Below, one piece after another: positions 27,301-36,500 of a stretch of DNA of 64,000 bases. The stretch is from assembly GCF_017545445.1 (NCBI RefSeq), contig NZ_JAFWOM010000138.1:40547-104546 (forward strand), in the 5' to 3' direction. Each line of letters starts with the position of its first letter. Positions within the stretch are counted from its first letter, which is position 1. Under the pieces are notes generated by a model. The model ran no database searches. It was not told the origin of the DNA and saw only the letters and a list, made by a program, of their open reading frames with translations. Both the position numbers and the translations under genes were made by a program. Source of the stretch: Fibrobacter sp. GTDB taxonomy: Bacteria > Fibrobacterota > Fibrobacteria > Fibrobacterales > Fibrobacteraceae.

Positions 27301-28907
27301 AAAGAACGTTCAATGTGACCTTGAAAAAAGGTGAAACGACGGTTACGACCGGAACCCTGAAGAATTGGTCTCAAATCACGAACGTGGAAAACCTGGGAAC
27401 CTTGCCGAAAGGAAATCACATTTACAGCCTTTTTGTCGGCTCGGAAAAAGTATGCGATGTCAATGTTTCCGTGACCGAAGAGTCGGGTGCTTGCAGCATT
27501 AGCGGAAACCTTTATGAAGGGCAACTGCTTACGATGAATGTTTCTGGAGTAAAGTCCAATACGCAGTTTACGTGGACGTTGGACAATAGCTTTAAAACGA
27601 TTGACTGTGGTACGGGCGGATGCTGGAACAATACCATGAGTGCTCCTGCGACGGCGGGCTCCTATTCCTATACCGTAACAAGAGGATCCAGCAGGATCTG
27701 TTCGGGGAGCTTGACGATAAGCCCGATCCTTACGTGCTCGGTGACTCCGAACGAGGTGAAAATGGGTGAAAATTACACATTCCAGGCTACACGTGCAGGC
27801 GGTATAAATTGCTGGAGCTGCTCCTATACTTATGATGCCGGAACAGAGCAGAATGCCAATACGGGAACCCCAATCGTAAAGACTGCAAGCCGTGTAGGCG
27901 ACAAGACTCTCTCGTTTGGCTGTACTTGCGATAACAACACCAGTGCAACCTGCTCTACGCATTTGAACGTTATTAAGCCTAAGCCGACATTTAGTTGTGC
28001 GGAAAACCTTAAGGCCACGGTTGATACGGATGATAACGTCAATATCAGGCTGACAGGCATAACGGGTTGTGAAGACGCTTGTGAGTATATGGTTACTGGA
28101 GATAATGTAGTGGGAGCGTGGAATAGTGGCTGTACGGGTTCAAGTTGCAGCCTTCCCGCGATTACGAATAAATCGAAGACCAAAGGAGATACGGCCATCT
28201 ACGTCGTCACCTTGAGAGATTCCAGCGTATCAAGACGAGAAACGGAACATGAATGCAGCGTGACGTTTACAGAAGCTTCTAGTTGCCATTGCACTTGCAG
28301 CACCGGATGTGATAATTTGAGTACGGAATCGTCTATCGTAGGGCCGCAGGCTTCGAAGCATTGCCTGTTTGCGACGACAATTACAGAAATAAATGAAAAC
28401 TATGATAGACATGCAATTATGGTGAACGGAGAAAGACCGATGTATTGTTATGATTCTGACGGAAATAGCGAAAATCATTGTAGGAGTAAACTGACTTCAT
28501 TGACCAAAGTTGATGGCGGTTATTATATCGAAACTCCCGCGACTTCAGGAAACGATTCTTGGTTTAGGGTTACTGTAGGCGGGTCTAGGACGCCCAATTG
28601 CGGAGACGGGGGATCTGGAGAGACTACTCCTGTGACTCTTACACATGGTGGCAGTTATTACGAATTTATCGAGGGTGAAACCTATCTGTTGACTTGCGAT
28701 GGTCAAGAACGAAGCCTGATTTGCACCGCTGATGGAGATGGAAAAACATTGTCAATTACATATCCTGATAAAACGACTGTATCTTGGTCTAGCTTATCTT
28801 GGCAAAATACTCGCCAAAATGAACACTATCAGACAGCAGGTTCTTGCCTGACTGGAACTAAGGTTAGTGTCTCGGGAGGTGCGATTCGCTGTAAAAATGC
28901 GAATTAA
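21306..28907 (+). CDS. Giant GspK/PilX-like pseudopilin-adhesin, cassette 1 (2533 aa)
   Basis: The ATG at 21306 is chosen for the GGGGGG just upstream; a TTG 12 bases earlier is less likely. A 28-residue leader ends LKSG and is followed by VSLITVLMLMLVATIAATA. This is a GspK/PilX-type N-terminus without Glu5. After it: a PilX-like helical domain (to about 165); a repetitive Gly-Asn beta-helix-like region (about 190-350); a Cys-rich helical insert (about 505-600); the conserved strands KGKFIIIVTD (about 637) and FIVLPRVIYLPNDP (about 815); Ig-like strands; an InlB-B-like repeat (about 1131-1248); a LamG-like domain (about 1248-1498); a beta-sandwich (about 1650-1760); several Cys-bearing Ig-like modules; and a Cys-rich end (about 2350-2533). 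A surface adhesin at the tip of a pilus is inferred. By eye it is richer in G+C than copies 2 and 3. Confidence 0.85.
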   Translation: MFFNRKNFLSFVSCKQCRVFAFFRLKSGVSLITVLMLMLVATIAATATYKLLSNVGFTSESRMRIQEAHQSSLAGIENARMWMTFHANDVGALMKAFIDGGNKPINLDARLRPLQRAGQNYHVWLTGVNTEKSTSKLKILSSGESKNDTRWNEVAIFNVDGLYRVRLFEEESHATIPFKYNYFGGSTKTAGHLKAFSMLINGNLESESNPVYTDDDLVVTGNVKMSGNSVGAGGTVCVGGNFDANNGVLGNDFYIGGNANAFTFPSSNDAAHLINANVTGNVYIEGYLNAPTTGDQKFQKNVTLNGTWKTNLQAHDSRVAGNLCLGQKAKVQLDKKIPARTFLVGENVWSEALFPIAVPNGEDNQDGYERIVLGNKAESKVYIRSAHPIADYVTLRNDRTFIEKNTYYRGTSGGAWGFGPQSRWDNKTTRPYPDLKHHIKTKDDAYYFYYYNGQGQDVDFIVNNLGGDSYASYYVENVPFYSNNKNHYLNYENSTPTGSPYCKAGPDKWRPECNVSPWFKSLGTVSRDLSAGRDFECAESVKAHCDSIWEKKEGCDHSKYKVDDILITAYSKFEKYANKGCSDVKLWGNTMADRLNACYRKNSSDPELAKTNLYNGYQVVKVGEPGGKRDPKTPLKGKFIIIVTDALGQQSLPPTTSDSYVLLYLTKGQKGESLLPADNSGSYNYFIYTKDHINQILFNEAVFSGSVYATAESCSKVRKFQSRSMTFNEDLMNDLSANAVICAATESSCGGIVAAANPGEGGAQQGQEEAGGAKFDSYYISMAPQLGVRLESQNRTSESLPQANDENVTVLSPSFIVLPRVIYLPNDPYGKLTDYYSVQQLNASAGVAALKKSDVDITCEGPGDLPVNGALYVAGSPLSKGLYTCKASATGYSDIPFWVHVGDDTRSTPQVSFESNSFKMGANDIKEVKLVVPAHASPVTVNIYCPDEENETWSYVNSLDASVTRDGVTCKLQLPASDAESTPTLAMVRTMNAVEGLLIFQLLPGEGYIPGTPSSTELYLTSSAQLNREDATGAEIETYCNDHSGDCPANYKTYWPDCDISEVWVEPTGTPFINKVDNSTWTVMAGNTQAVTLAPTGNDNDCVVIIPETNNSIAANGVKANESYTLRASAKASMRTFTVGFRGDVGANNHPVINVSMNSTSGSRSVVCRYDDATADPETQGKKCSVPVFKGDLVTVSLEDDVNASEFSFWKCTGTSCPTTDETVTSKTYNSFTLTDNGTELIAVFGEADKHCFFDEFKNSSVECGTETKYCIDKCGSDLTSVCAGAEVAGMYSESKWHLISGLHSHILLGSGGEIHIDKSVIKKKKESAREPVVVMSTVNAGIVGTLKALINVPRATSSYDISAVNIKNSGFMLRANTYGNDYFMLNLYENREGKLEAQLWRGSTSLSFVLTDNNGYSASVSNSKMVMVTANVTTSDSIKVRAYVGNYYGGSPREYECTFALADFNSTLADVAHEFVGFSLADPNFKIYGIGWKSGTYNSECHDTYPTVKCSFAAVATDGVVKTDEIVQPWVGHSGWFDSKSCLPVYYYYNGDDASITCGSLNVSGATCSMGYQFEKSGSGAHGYTEGDTEYKTAKVWLANCLNMDDSDVSWLASAEAERAHCGTFWTGEFKECKEHQDLFNGTRSVGYGLDESVVFDSEQNLRAATLHVTLENTDNNEVEMWLVSESENWGSVDHESHSVKMNGNSGSFDIMQDFASGSNGFDPEHVKMIVLKNHGSTSVTVTSITSTCANAIGITSCRAEYDGNNWNVTIPVTNKNLISSLQVTATVEGGTSLDVTKGATGDEGIVWNGDIALLSIPDASVYNYQGKSYVFNAAITGASGQTASKPCSVSPDPIGTIGVDCSVISSIASGARFPTFNVNFNGCPGVGCDYEIYLDYGKSGSTKIATGTEKMSARHSANQSENCSVTAGCEHTYTVKSTSTSAPFEDCSASFKVMRNAEDVPPTVTCGISTNQYGFSADPISVADNVYFLARNEESIERTFNVTLKKGETTVTTGTLKNWSQITNVENLGTLPKGNHIYSLFVGSEKVCDVNVSVTEESGACSISGNLYEGQLLTMNVSGVKSNTQFTWTLDNSFKTIDCGTGGCWNNTMSAPATAGSYSYTVTRGSSRICSGSLTISPILTCSVTPNEVKMGENYTFQATRAGGINCWSCSYTYDAGTEQNANTGTPIVKTASRVGDKTLSFGCTCDNNTSATCSTHLNVIKPKPTFSCAENLKATVDTDDNVNIRLTGITGCEDACEYMVTGDNVVGAWNSGCTGSSCSLPAITNKSKTKGDTAIYVVTLRDSSVSRRETEHECSVTFTEASSCHCTCSTGCDNLSTESSIVGPQASKHCLFATTITEINENYDRHAIMVNGERPMYCYDSDGNSENHCRSKLTSLTKVDGGYYIETPATSGNDSWFRVTVGGSRTPNCGDGGSGETTPVTLTHGGSYYEFIEGETYLLTCDGQERSLICTADGDGKTLSITYPDKTTVSWSSLSWQNTRQNEHYQTAGSCLTGTKVSVSGGAIRCKNAN

Positions 28908-28962
28908 GATTATTGTGGTCGTCGTTTTGACGAAGTGAATTATTCCTAAAAGTGTGATGCTC

Positions 28963-28997
28963 ATCACCCGTTGTGGCGGGTGGTGATTTGCGTTTTG
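28963..28997 (+). terminator. Possible weak terminator after cassette 1
   Basis: CACCCG and CGGGTG pair around TTGTGG, followed by a broken T tract. The hairpin is short, so leaky read-through to cassette 2 is possible. Confidence 0.35.
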
Positions 28998-29087
28998 TTA
29001 CAGAATTTCCTTTTGAAAAAAAAAATTTTCATTTTTTGTTAAAAAATAATTATTTTTAATAGAAAATGTGGTGTTAAGGATTTTGAA

Positions 29088-30500
29088 ATGAATAATAAGA
29101 AGGTGAAATCCGGTTTTACCCTTATGGAGCTTATGGTTTACATAGGCCTATTAGGGCTAATTGTTGTTATTGCGGGGCGAGCGTTTAGTGACAGTTCTAG
29201 AATGCGGATGCGTACTCAAAGTATGCTACAAGCAAGTCAGACTTCTGGGAATGTAGCGACGATAATCAAGCAGGATATTGCGCAGCTTGGGGCGAAAAGC
29301 GCAAAGATAACACCTGATCCGGCTGATACTCCTACCCTGATGGATGAATTCGATTTTAAGGATTCCGTCTATATGAAAATAGATGTTACTAATGCTGGCA
29401 ATAATGACTCTTCGTCATTTACTATCAAAAAGGGGCAAGGGGATTCTGAAGATTTAGATTCGCTTATTATGCGTCGAGTTCGTTATAGCGATGCTGGCGA
29501 TTATGAGGCTGTTGAAGAGGTTTCCTGGTATGTCGATGAAGACCATGTTCTTTGGAGATCATGTAGAGTTGTTGACATAAAAACAGGGGTGTCTAATGAT
29601 GAAAATTGCCCGACAGAAGGTGTAGGCTCAGTCGCTATCGCAGAAAGCGTTGCCAAATTTAAACTCACTGCGGCAACTCCTGCCGTTGCTGATTCTTTAG
29701 TTAGCGTTTTGCCTTCGGATGTCGATAGCGTTAAAAATTTTAAGCTAGTGGCACGATTTGGCGATAGTATTTATGAACCTCTGAACGCTAATCCTGAAGA
29801 TGGGGGGTCTTCGATTACGCTTTCTGGTTTTTATAGAAATTATGACTTTGATGAAAGCAATCCAGGCCCTATCACGGAGCCGGACAATATCAAGGCTAAT
29901 CAAGTATTTGTTGCTGATCCTGGAGCGAGTACTCATTCTTGGAGTACGCAATGCCATAAAATTACTCTAGAACCTTATGTTGAATATGAAATTTCTTTTT
30001 CTATGCCTCCTCCGCCAGAAGATGATGCTAGCAGAATGTTTTGCCCTGGACGCGACCATATGGCTGTAGGGTTTAGGTTTGCCGATGGAACTAGAAACGG
30101 GAAAAAACCAGATGGATTATATGATTTTCAGTTCTATCCGCCAACTGAAGGCGATGATACGGATACAGGGCTCCGTAAGATGCGTTTCGTAGCAAACGAC
30201 ACCCTTAAGAATGTCTGTTTAGGGTTCTCGTTCGCTTTGTTTTCTCCGGTCGCCTCTGCTGGGAACATCAATATTTCCGACTTAAAGCTTAAAAAGGTGC
30301 CGACATCAAATTACAAGTTTGTAAATGGATCTTGTTACCTCACTCCCGGTAGCGCTTGTCCTGCGAATAGCCCTTGTTGCGATCCTAAGGTCAAGAAGAA
30401 CGTGAAAGCCATCAAGGTGGAATTTTCTATTGCGAAAAACGGCGAATCCGGTGCCGAAACCGCCATTATTCCTATCCCTAGCAACGGCCCCAGAGACTAA
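29088..30500 (+). CDS. PulJ/PilW-like pseudopilin, cassette 2
   Basis: This paralogue of the gene at 19896 has 470 aa. Leader MNNKKVKSG, then FTLMELMVYIGLLGLIVVIAGRA with Glu5, then FSDSSRMRMRTQSMLQAS. The body keeps SSSFTIKKGQGDSEDLDSLIMRRVRY, EVSWYVDEDHVLWRSC, YEISFSMPPP and the closing strand VKAIKVEFSIAKNGESG. A Cys-rich insert (residues about 417-436) before the last strand is not present in the other two. The start is preceded by GTGTTAAGGA, shared with cassettes 1 and 3. Codon use is more AT-rich than in cassette 1. The role is inferred as for cassette 1. Confidence 0.85.
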   Translation: MNNKKVKSGFTLMELMVYIGLLGLIVVIAGRAFSDSSRMRMRTQSMLQASQTSGNVATIIKQDIAQLGAKSAKITPDPADTPTLMDEFDFKDSVYMKIDVTNAGNNDSSSFTIKKGQGDSEDLDSLIMRRVRYSDAGDYEAVEEVSWYVDEDHVLWRSCRVVDIKTGVSNDENCPTEGVGSVAIAESVAKFKLTAATPAVADSLVSVLPSDVDSVKNFKLVARFGDSIYEPLNANPEDGGSSITLSGFYRNYDFDESNPGPITEPDNIKANQVFVADPGASTHSWSTQCHKITLEPYVEYEISFSMPPPPEDDASRMFCPGRDHMAVGFRFADGTRNGKKPDGLYDFQFYPPTEGDDTDTGLRKMRFVANDTLKNVCLGFSFALFSPVASAGNINISDLKLKKVPTSNYKFVNGSCYLTPGSACPANSPCCDPKVKKNVKAIKVEFSIAKNGESGAETAIIPIPSNGPRD

Positions 30501-30510
30501 GGAGTATAAC

Positions 30511-33500
30511 ATGTTTAATAAAAAAGGTGTTTCTCTCATAACAGTCCTTATGTTTATGCTCGTCGCGACTATCGCAGCCACGGCGACGTTTAAATGGCTT
30601 ACTTCTGAAAATAAATCATCGGCTTCTAGAATGGAAATCCAGGAGGCGAGTCAAAGTGCTGCTGCCGGCATTCGAAGTGTCCGGGCTTGGATGACGAACA
30701 ACGCGAACGAAGTGGGCGCAGTTGTACGTCAGTATATTTTGGGCGGAAAGCAGCCCATTTCGCTCAACAGTCGTGTGAATGTCATATCGAATGGAAAACA
30801 GAATTACAACGTTTGGCTTGCGGGTATAAGTGAAAATAATGGCGCATATAAGTTCAAGGTTGTCTCTGAAGGCCTTTCTCGCCAAAATTCAAAATACACA
30901 GAAACGGCCATCTTGAATGTATCCGGCCTTTATCAAGTCGCACCTCCAGTTGATCCGCTAAAAAGACCACGCTTGGGTTTTGATTATTCGTATTTTGGCA
31001 GTTCTGTTAGAAACGATGGTGATATTAAAGTTTCTTCTATGATTATTAATGGGGATTGGCATGGCAACCCGAATACGGTCGATAGAAACATTGTTATTAC
31101 CGGTAAGACGAGACTTTCCGGTAACGAAATCAAGATATTAGGTACAGGTTGTATTGGGGGTGACCTCTATACGGATAACGGAATGGAAGCGAAAAATCTT
31201 TATGTCCATGGAACCGCTCGTGAGTTTGGTACAAAAAATGAAGATGGAAAATTTGGTATATCACGCCACGCTTATTTTGACGGAATTGTTGAACATTCCA
31301 GTAATGGTGATAAAAAATTTGTTGTCGGTGGAAACTTGACTATAAAAAACCTTTTTAAAACTCACATGGGTTCGGGGAGTTCTCCTGTTACGATTGATGG
31401 AAATCTTTGCGTTGACTCCACAACATCTCAAATCCAGCTGGGCGCATCACAAAAAGCTCCAGCATTCGTTTATAATTGGACTCCTTCATATAACGTTCCT
31501 TTTACAGTAAGAAAAAATGTCTATGTAACGCATCCTAGAGCATTTTATGCGAGATCCGGTGATTTTTCCGATAATTATTCGAAACTTATTCTAGGGGATT
31601 CTTCGAGTTCAAAACTCTATATTCCAGATGCTTACCATTCTAGCAATTATACAGGACTGCGCGCTTCTTTTCCCGATGCTTTTGTAGATGTGAGCAGTTC
31701 TGATAATAAATACTATTTCTATGTATATCCAAGTGACCCATCTTCTGTAAAAGCGGGGACTAATTATGAATATGGTGATGATAATGTAAAGAAAACTTCT
31801 CCATATTGCAATGCTTCTGATAATCCGTCTTGCCATGTGACTCCTTGGTTTTTCTCAAGGGCCTCGAGTGAAAATATATTCCAAAGAGAACCGTCGGAGC
31901 CGTTTGATTTTGTCCGGGATGTCGATTGTGCAGATTCTGTCAAAAAAGTTTGTGATGCAATTTGGACGAAAAAGCAAGGGTGTGATAACTCTGAATTTAA
32001 AGTCGATGATATCCTTGTGACGGCATACAAAAAATTTAATACATACGCTGATAGTGGGTGTGCTCACGATATTACCAGTATGGATGATAAAGATTTTGTC
32101 ATAAAAATGAATGATTGCTATAAAGAAACGAAAAATGATGCCACTAAGAAAAAAACTCATTTTTATAATGACTATCTTGTCGTGAAAGTTACGGCTACGC
32201 AAAAAAATAGTTTTGATGATGCCACTGATGCTAGTGAGAATAGTTATAGTACTACGAATGGTTATGTGAATATCTTGAAGGGCAAATTTATTATCATCAT
32301 CACTAACAAGCCTAGTGGTGGTGAAATGAATCTTCCTCCAACAGACTCCATTGGCAAAAATTTCGTACTTCTTTACTTAACGCAGGGAACAGATAAAAAT
32401 ACTACGATTAATGGCATCGATTATCAAAGATATAATTATTTTATTTATACAAAAACGAATGTTGGAGAGTCTAAAATTACCCCTACTTGGGATGGAAAAC
32501 CCGAGATAACTCCATATGGAGGATTCCTTTTCAATCATGCCGATTTTCATGGCTCGATTTATGCCGCTGCTTCAACATGTGCTAAAATATCGCGAATTAA
32601 CAATGCTGAACCAATGGTTTTCAACCAAGAACTTCTTGACGACCTTTGGCAAAATCGGGTCATATGCCCGACGGCAGATTTCACGGAAGATAACTGCGGT
32701 GGAGGCGCAACGAGTTCATCTTCTTCTGCAGGGCCTACAAGTTCTGCTTCTGGTGACGAATTGATTGGCGGCAAGGACCCTTATTTTGTCTCTATTGCAC
32801 CCCAGTTGAATGTGTCATTGGAATCCCAATATAAATCAACGGAATCTACACCTACAGAAATCAATGAAACAAACAATGTAGGCGGCTCGATTATTGTTAT
32901 GCCTCGCATTGTTTATCTTTCAAAAACTCCTAAAGGTAAATTAACGGATTATATTTCTGTTTTGACATTGAATGTGGCCAATAAATCAGACCGAGAAGAT
33001 AAAACTAAAGGTACGATAAGTAATTGCGATGCAATCCCCACATCAGGAAAGCTTAATGCAGGCGGTGAATTGACATCGGGGCGTTACAAGTGTATCTATA
33101 ATCCGCAAAAAAGCTACAGTCCGGTACCGTTCTATGTTGTGGTGAGCGATGAGACTGGAGAACAGCCTGCCGTTAATTTCAAAGAGACTTCGTCTGAAAC
33201 GATTCGATCAAAAGAAACTACTCTTGTCAAAGTTCGTATTGACGGGACTACGGGTACAGATCCCATCAGATTCCATTATTCGATAGATGAGTCTGTTCTT
33301 GAATATTCAGGGTGGACTATAAGTACGGCAAGCACGGATTTGGCCGGTGTTAAAGTGACTCAGCGTGATAGCAGTAGTGGTCACAGGCTCTACTTTACGG
33401 TAGAAGTTTCTCCGAATACTGAAGCTCAAGAGGTGCCTATTTTAAAACTGTCCACAAACGAAGACCCTGCTTATGGGGACATGTATATTGATTTGATTCC

Positions 33501-36500
33501 TCCTACAGAAAACTGCTTGATAGGAACCATAACAGAACATCATATTATGGTCAGAGGCCGTGCGAACATAAACAGGGCTTCGATCAGTGATTATTGCAAC
33601 AAGAGCGGTATTGATTGCGAAAATATAGCGTGGGGTAACACGACTTTGGCCGAAATGAATAGTCGTATGAATTGCGCCGGCGTGGAAGGTTTGGAGTGGG
33701 TGACCGCTCAATGCAGAAGCCGTAAAGTAATTATAGAGAACGAGAGTTGGAGTTGCTTGACCGATGACCCCATTACGCTTGTTAAAGTAAATGAAAATGC
33801 TATTCCTTCTCGTTGCGAAGCGGCTGTCATCCCGGTTGGTGATAGCAATAAAATTGAAAATGCCTTAGGTGGAGAATCATATAATCTGTATGCTTCTCTA
33901 AAATGGAGAAAGGTTAAATTAACTATTAAAGCTAAGAATGCAAACGAATTGAACGGATCTTTTTCTGTTGGAAGTCTCAATGGAATACCTGAATGCGCAG
34001 AATCGGAAATAAAAAGCTCTGAAGGTTGTCAGCGTGATGTTTATGTGGGCGCTGTTCCTCTAAGGCTATATGCTGAAGGTGATTTCCAAAAGTACTTTAG
34101 GGGCTGGAAGTGCAGTCCGGACAGTGCTGTAAACAATTGCTCTACTTCGGAGTCTCCAGAAAAGAACAGATTTGATATTGTAATGTATGGACCGCATACC
34201 CTTACAGTGGATTTTTCGCCGGAATCCCATTGCTATTACGATGATTTCGATAACGAATATACAGAATTCAAATCGACGACAACCGCATTCTGTGCTTCTG
34301 ATGTGACGACTTGTGTGGATACTTGCAATGTGGCTCCAAGCAATTCGGGTGCTTGCATGCCCAAATATGGTAAACAGCTGGAATCCAACTGGCTTATGAC
34401 TTATCACAATAAAGGCTCGGGAGACAATGCGACTTACGTGGCTCCAGTCATAGATCTTGATAAAGGCTACATTTACGCCTCTCCGACCCAAGACAAGCCT
34501 TCGATTCTTTTAAGGAACAAGGGCGTAGGACATAATGGAACCATGTTCTCCCTTGTGCAGACAGGTGTAATCAGTCAATCGGATACAAAAGATTTTCTGA
34601 ATTCGGGACTTATATTCAGAAGCAATGGCAACAAGCATTTAGTTTTAAATGTTTATGGTGCCAACAAGGAGAATAATTCCGCAGAATTGAGATTCCGCGT
34701 TTGTAAAGTCGAAGGTCAGTCTATTAGTAACGGGACTAATTGTCGAACGGTTGCAGCTAAGGAAAGTGCAAATTCGATTACTATAACGAACAATACCTTT
34801 ATTAAAGTGAAGCTTGTTGTTGATAATAATTCCTTGAAAGTCACGGCTAAGGTCGATGAGAACTCTTGGGAAGGCGAACTCGATATAGCTGAGTTTGGGA
34901 CTAACGATCCTGCTTATACATACGTTGGCTTGAGTTTGGCGGACCCTGATTTTAGAGTGTATGACAATGGCTGGACTTCATCTGCTTTGGACGATGCGTG
35001 CCCGGCTTGGGAAGTTCCTACGGTAACCTGCCATTTTGATGATAAAGTCCCCTTGCAAGAAACCGTAACTCCTTTTGTGACTTTATCGACGACTTGGTTT
35101 GAGGATAGAAATTGTGTTAAGAAATTCTATTACAATGGATGTGATAATAGAACATCGGATCAAGTCAGTTGTGGTTATCCTGGAGAGATTGGGTCTGAAC
35201 TTTATAATGATGCCGGTGAATATGTCTTTGAACAAGAAGGAAAGCATGGTGTCCTTAATAGTGAAAACAAACGTACAAAAGCTGCGTTTGTCAAAATGGT
35301 ATGCCCTGGCAATGTTAGTAGCCTAGATCTCGCTCAAGATTACGACTGTGGCGAGTTTACGGTTGGTGATCCGAGTTATTGCTTGAAGGATGTCGAAATT
35401 ATAAAAGAAAATCATTATAATATTTTAAATGGACAAAATGTGTTCAGCATTGATGACGAAAAAGATCAGAATATGTATGGCGCTGAAATTCATGTCCATA
35501 TACGCAAAAACGCTGGTCTTCTTGATCCGCTTCATCAACAACAGGATCTCGGTGCCAATTTGACTATTCAGCTTGAAGATGCAAATGGCGTTAGGAGCTT
35601 GTCTAGATCGTTTAGCTCTGCTACGGATGTCGAAAAAATTACTAACGACATGATTACGGCGAATACTCTTGATTTCGATCTACAGCATGTAACAAAAGTT
35701 ATCATCACCAGCGATGCTGACATTACTGTTGACGAATTGCGTATTCACTCTAATTGTAGCAACAAGCTGGATCTTAAATGCGAAAAAGCGGAATTGCGCC
35801 TTAATAGTAATGAATGGGTTATTAAAGTCAACCCACAACCCCATGAAGTGACATGTTCTTATTCGTCCGATGATTCTAACATCAAGTCAGAAAATGATGT
35901 GAGTTGTAATGATCATCCGATGATGTATGAAGATGGTCATGAATTTGATTGGGCGTTTAAGAATGATTCTACAACATTTACCGTTACTGCGAAAAAGAAA
36001 AGCCCTGCGGGTAAAATCCTTGCAGAAGCCACTTGTACAGTTAAAGGTAAAAAAGATGTGGATACAAAACTCGATTGTGGTATAGGCCGTGAAGATGAGC
36101 ACACTAAGTCGAAAACCATTTCTTATGGTTCGACCGCACCGAATTTCTGGTTCAAGTTTGGAAAAAAAATAGTTGGAGCCAAGAGTGTTCCTTACACAGT
36201 GACTTTGCCAAGTGATTTATCTGAAAATTCAAGAGAAGAGGGCCGTACTTCAATGGGAACGACGCAAAATATCCAAACCATTTCTAGTGCAGTTCCTTCT
36301 GCTGGTGGACCATATACATATAATGTAGTGATTGATGCTGGAGATAATCCTAGCTGTGAAGCAAGCTTCAGGGTCTCAAGTACAAATACGACTTGTAGTG
36401 TTGACGATCAGGGTAAGTTTACTGCAAATATTGAAAATCCGGATAATGCGACTTTCTCTTACAAGATTATAGTGACAAACCGCCTTGCCGCCCCTCTAAA

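Noticed and set aside
30430..30510. A 27-residue N-terminal extension of the cassette 2 giant
   Set aside because: It overlaps the end of the upstream pseudopilin gene and would put a Pro-rich leader before the prepilin signal. AAGGAG before 30511 and the other cassettes support the shorter form.
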